From assembly GCF_964340395.1 (NCBI RefSeq), contig NC_135566.1, positions 22,952,135 to 23,016,134 on the forward strand: a stretch of DNA of 64,000 bases. Direction: 5' to 3'. The translations under genes and the position numbers were made by a program. Below, one piece after another: positions 60,855 to 64,000 of this stretch. This stretch comes from Glandiceps talaboti (taxonomy: Eukaryota; Hemichordata; Enteropneusta; Spengelidae). A model generated the notes under the pieces. That model was given only the letters and a program-made list of their open reading frames with translations, was not told the origin of the DNA and ran no database searches. Position 1 is the first letter of the stretch. Every line of letters starts with the position of its first letter.

Positions 60855-61039
60855 CCAAATGTTCTCAGATTCATGCCAGTGTAAGGATCCCACAGAATAA
60901 CTCTGGTATCCCAGGAACATGTTGCCAACAGTGCTCCATCGGGAGAAAATTTACACCCTACTACATCGTTGTAGTGTCCATCTAATCTCTTCCACAAAGT
61001 TATGTCTTTTGGCAAGTTATTGACTTTCCATAAAATTAT
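60855..61039 (-). CDS. WSB-like exon A: WD40 blade
   Basis: This 185-base exon is preceded by TTTCAG and followed by GTAAGT. It starts in phase 0 and ends with two bases of a codon. It reads IILWKVNNLPKDITLWKRLDG then GHYNDVVGCKFSPDGALLAT, a SWDTRVILWD strand pattern and DPYTGMNLRTFG. The GH...D and final WD pairs are the classic marks of one WD40 blade with the end of the preceding one. SPDGALLAT and the following DTR are diagnostic of WSB1/WSB2 among WD proteins. It is the most upstream exon seen here. Confidence 0.9.
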
Positions 61040-61107
61040 CTGAAATCAAAAAATATTTATTTTTTAATTGAATTTACAAGGTATCAGAATGCAAAAAGAA
61101 CACGAAT

Positions 61108-61350
61108 GGCATTGTAGCACAACTGTATTTGGCTGTTGTTATGGGTGTGGTCTTGTGACTATAGGCATATTTGCACACCTTTTTGGAATCAGGGTTTGTA
61201 CACTTTAAAGCAAAACAAAATTCCAGGACTTTCCAGGGGTATTCATATTGATTTTGGCCATTTTCCAGGGGTGTTGAGCACAAAAGTATATTTTTGAATG
61301 ACATCTAATTGTCTGATGTGGACGAGAAGAAATTAACAAGTGTTCCCATA
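61108..61350 (+). mobile_element. Family 1 left-end scrap joined to a CAGGG-transposon end
   Basis: 61108-61190 is atggcattgtagcacaactg and one ttgttatgggtgtggtcttg unit. At 61191 it meets cagggtttgtacactttaaa, matching the left end of the transposon at 20197 for about 160 bases. Confidence 0.75.
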
Positions 61351-61552
61351 ATATGTCACAAAACATTGAAAAGACAATCGACAATAAGGAAGACGTTGGT
61401 TTCAAAACCACGTTTGCACGCTAAGATTAAACCGAGAAACCTCTGTCCTATCCCCTTAGTCGTTTCATCAAGCTGGTGCATTGATCGTGTAAGAATTGAG
61501 TCGCAGCATTCGTCAGTCTATTCAGACATATCCAGAAATTTTTTTTTTAAAA

Positions 61553-63005
61553 ATACCACCAATGGCATTGTAGCACAACTGTACAGTTTTTAAAAATGTT
61601 TATCCACATGCTAACAATAGGTGTTCATTTGCTGAATGACTATTCAGTTGCCTATCCAACCATGTTGCTATCTTTAAAATATATGCTATCATTTGGCTGT
61701 TGCTATGGGCGTGGTCATGTTGTTAGATATATTTGCATACATTTGTGTATGTTTTTGTTCACTTGTGTATGAATTCCTGATATTATCTTTGCAATATACA
61801 TGATCATTTAGCTGTTGCTATGGGCGTGGTCTTGTTGCTAGGCATATTTACATACATTTTTGAATGTGTATTCAATTGTCTATAAATCCCCATTGTTATC
61901 TTCGCAATATATGTGATCGTTTGGCTGTTGCTAAGGGTGTGGTCTTGTTGCTAGGCACATTTGAATACATTTTTTGAATATTCATTTGTCTTTCTATTCC
62001 TGTTTCTTTGCAATATACTTGATTATTTGGCTGTTGCTATGGGCGTGGTCTTGTTGCTAGGCAAATTTACATACATTTTTTGAATGTTTATTCAATTGTC
62101 TATTAAACCCTGTTGTTAACTCAGTGAAATACACCACCGTTTGGCTGTTGCTATGGGCATGGTCATGGTTGCTAGGGTATTTGCATACATTTTTAGAATG
62201 ATTACTCACTTGCCTACCAGATGATGTTGTTATTTAACCAAAAAAAGTCATTGAAAATGACATAGTCCCCGCTATGATTGGGTTTCAAGGAACTGGCAGT
62301 TATGTTGTCATTTTCTTGATATCACTACTCTGATCACGTAACAACACTTGTGAACCTAAATCGTCTCTGTTGTTATCCTTGTAATATGCATTGTCACTTC
62401 ACTGTTGCTAAGATTTGAATTACAAACTTATCACCAAAAAGACACATTTAGCCCTGATTTGTATACCACTGATGGGATCATCATGTCATGAATAATTCTT
62501 AATCTAAAATCCTTGAGAAGGCTCCCACCAAATTTCAATCAGATCTCAGTAGTTTTGTATTGAAGACTTTTGACCAAAAGACACATTTTAGCTCTAATTT
62601 GCATATCACTGATGAGATCAATCATTATATCAATAATATATCTGAATTTAAACACCCCTTAGAACGTTCCCACCACAGATCTGTTTAGTAATTTTGTAAT
62701 TATAGACTTTTGACCAAAAAGACACAATTTTAGCCCTAATTTGCGTATCACTGATGAGATCATCTTGTCATGAACAATTATTAACTAAACACCTCCAAGA
62801 ACATTCCCACCAAATTTCAGGCTAATCTGCCCAGTAGTTTTGGAGTGTAAGTTTTTGACTAAAGAACACATCTTTTGACCCAAAACACACATCTCTGATG
62901 TGATCATTTTCATTCGAACAATTTCCTATCTACACATCGTAAGTACCGTAATGGTCCCACCAAATACCAATGCAATCGGTCTGGCGGTTTTTGAGTTTAA
63001 GTCAT

Positions 63006-63073
<68 letters not shown>

Positions 63074-63146
63074 ACACACACCCTCATGGACAGACACTTT
63101 GCCCTGCCTATAGCACTCTTGAACCTTATCAGTTCAGTTGTGCTAA
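61553..63146 (+). mobile_element. Family 1, long copy with a family 2 piece inside
   Basis: Left terminus gtagcacaactgtacagttt at 61570, five sub-repeats, right half with four aatttgcatatcactgatga type units, (CA)n at 63007-63080 and terminus cagttgtgcta at 63136-63146. At 62246-62362 it holds the first 115 bases of family 2 (agtcattgaaaatgacatag). Confidence 0.8.
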
Positions 63147-64000
63147 AAATTACCATCATAATGAAGATATTTTATGACGCTAACTTGCTTCTTTATTACC
63201 ATATTGATGCAGGTTACTGCCCTTACTTGGGCAAGCACCCAGCGTTTAGGTTCAGACAATGTCTATTTTTAGAATAGTTGCAATAAGCTGCCTACCCCAC
63301 CCTCCCTCTCGACCATGTATTTATTCATTAAGGAAGACTGGCAAGACCACAATAACGGATAAATTGTTTATGGTAACAATCATGGGTACTTGAATGTGTT
63401 TTAGTACCTTACCCATTACCGTAAATAAAAGTTGATCAGATCAGTAGTAAAGGTAAAGACGTCAATTTTGGCACAGATAATGGATATAAACTAAGATTTT
63501 AGTCTTCGAAATTTTGTGTCATTTCAAGCAATATGAACCCACTTTGCCTGCCACGGCAATTCAACACAGATATATATTCAGACCCACAATCATTAACTTG
63601 AGAACTTGCAAGGTCAGATTGAAATATGTACCACCAAGTATAGACCACAAATGAGGTAGAGACACCAAATTTGGCACAGATTATGAATATAAACTAAAAA
63701 TTTTGTGTTGTTTCAAGCATCGGAACCCACCTTGCTGTCCATACAAAGTTTGACACAGACACAAAATAGCCATACTCATTAGCATAGATCATTCTTAAAT
63801 GCCCAAGTTGAATAGAGAAATCGTGTGATGTCTACATCTTCACACATCACGCACATGGCTGGCCATGTTCTCGACTTCTGTTTACATTTGGGACCTAAGT
63901 AATGAACGTATTCAGTAATTTATAGCCCAAATTTTATAACATAAATGACGTTTTTACTACAAATTTTCTTTTAAATAACTTAAAAATAAATTAGATCAAA
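63147..64000. other. Window end, diverged tandem duplication
   Basis: aatttggcacagattatgaa and its surroundings occur twice (about 63445-63570 and 63650-63760). The cacagacacaaaatagccat phrase also occurs at 30770. No WSB-like exon is seen. Confidence 0.5.

Noticed and set aside
61040-64000. Search for upstream WSB-like exons
   Set aside because: I found no AG-exon-GT block with WD40 residues on the minus strand; the region is family 1 repeat and anonymous sequence.

Overview
This is a gene-poor, repeat-dense stretch of an animal nuclear genome. The evidence is GT-AG introns of several kilobases, a WD-repeat/SOCS-box gene of the animal WSB1/WSB2 family, fossil non-LTR reverse transcriptases, cut-and-paste transposon remnants, long minisatellite arrays and frequent microsatellites. 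I cannot name the species. The style (short inverted-repeat elements with internal microsatellites, hairpin-ended elements, G-run elements) suggests a marine invertebrate, but that is inference. Nothing looks bacterial, and the many long open frames over tandem repeats are artefacts. The only host gene I can support firmly is a WSB1/WSB2-like gene on the minus strand. Four exons lie at 61039-60855, 46432-46319, 31394-31285 and 27032-26870 (stop codon). They encode the last three WD40 blades and the C-terminal SOCS box; earlier exons must lie beyond 64000. The gene covers over half the window and its three introns (about 14.4, 14.9 and 4.3 kb) are full of repeats, including a 49-bp satellite of about 152 units (52238-59694) and a 32-bp satellite (43840-46262) that stops 57 bp from a splice donor. 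Region by region: 1-6700 holds two dispersed repeat families and two G-rich inverted-repeat elements with 3-bp TWA target duplications (2324-3243 and 4546-6569). 7100-9720 holds two head-to-tail copies of a non-LTR retrotransposon. 9788-11513 is a dispersed repeat leading into a 23-bp minisatellite. 11890-14080 holds two decayed reverse transcriptase genes. 14915-16270 is the clearest copy of repeat family 1. 16644-20196 is a 50-bp minisatellite that resumes for one unit at 23359 after a 3.16-kb inverted-repeat transposon (20197-23358), which carries a frameshifted acidic gene and a nested retrotransposon tail. Beyond this to 26400 is mostly anonymous AT-rich DNA. 26870-61039 is the WSB-like gene with further elements nested in its introns: a Tc1/mariner-like element at 33686-35972, a 211-bp MITE at 42541-42751, and many copies of families 1 and 2. 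The last 3 kb is again family 1. The genes do not form a pathway. The story is one ordinary ubiquitin-ligase adaptor gene embedded in actively rearranged repeats, with several nested insertions whose order can be read directly from target duplications.
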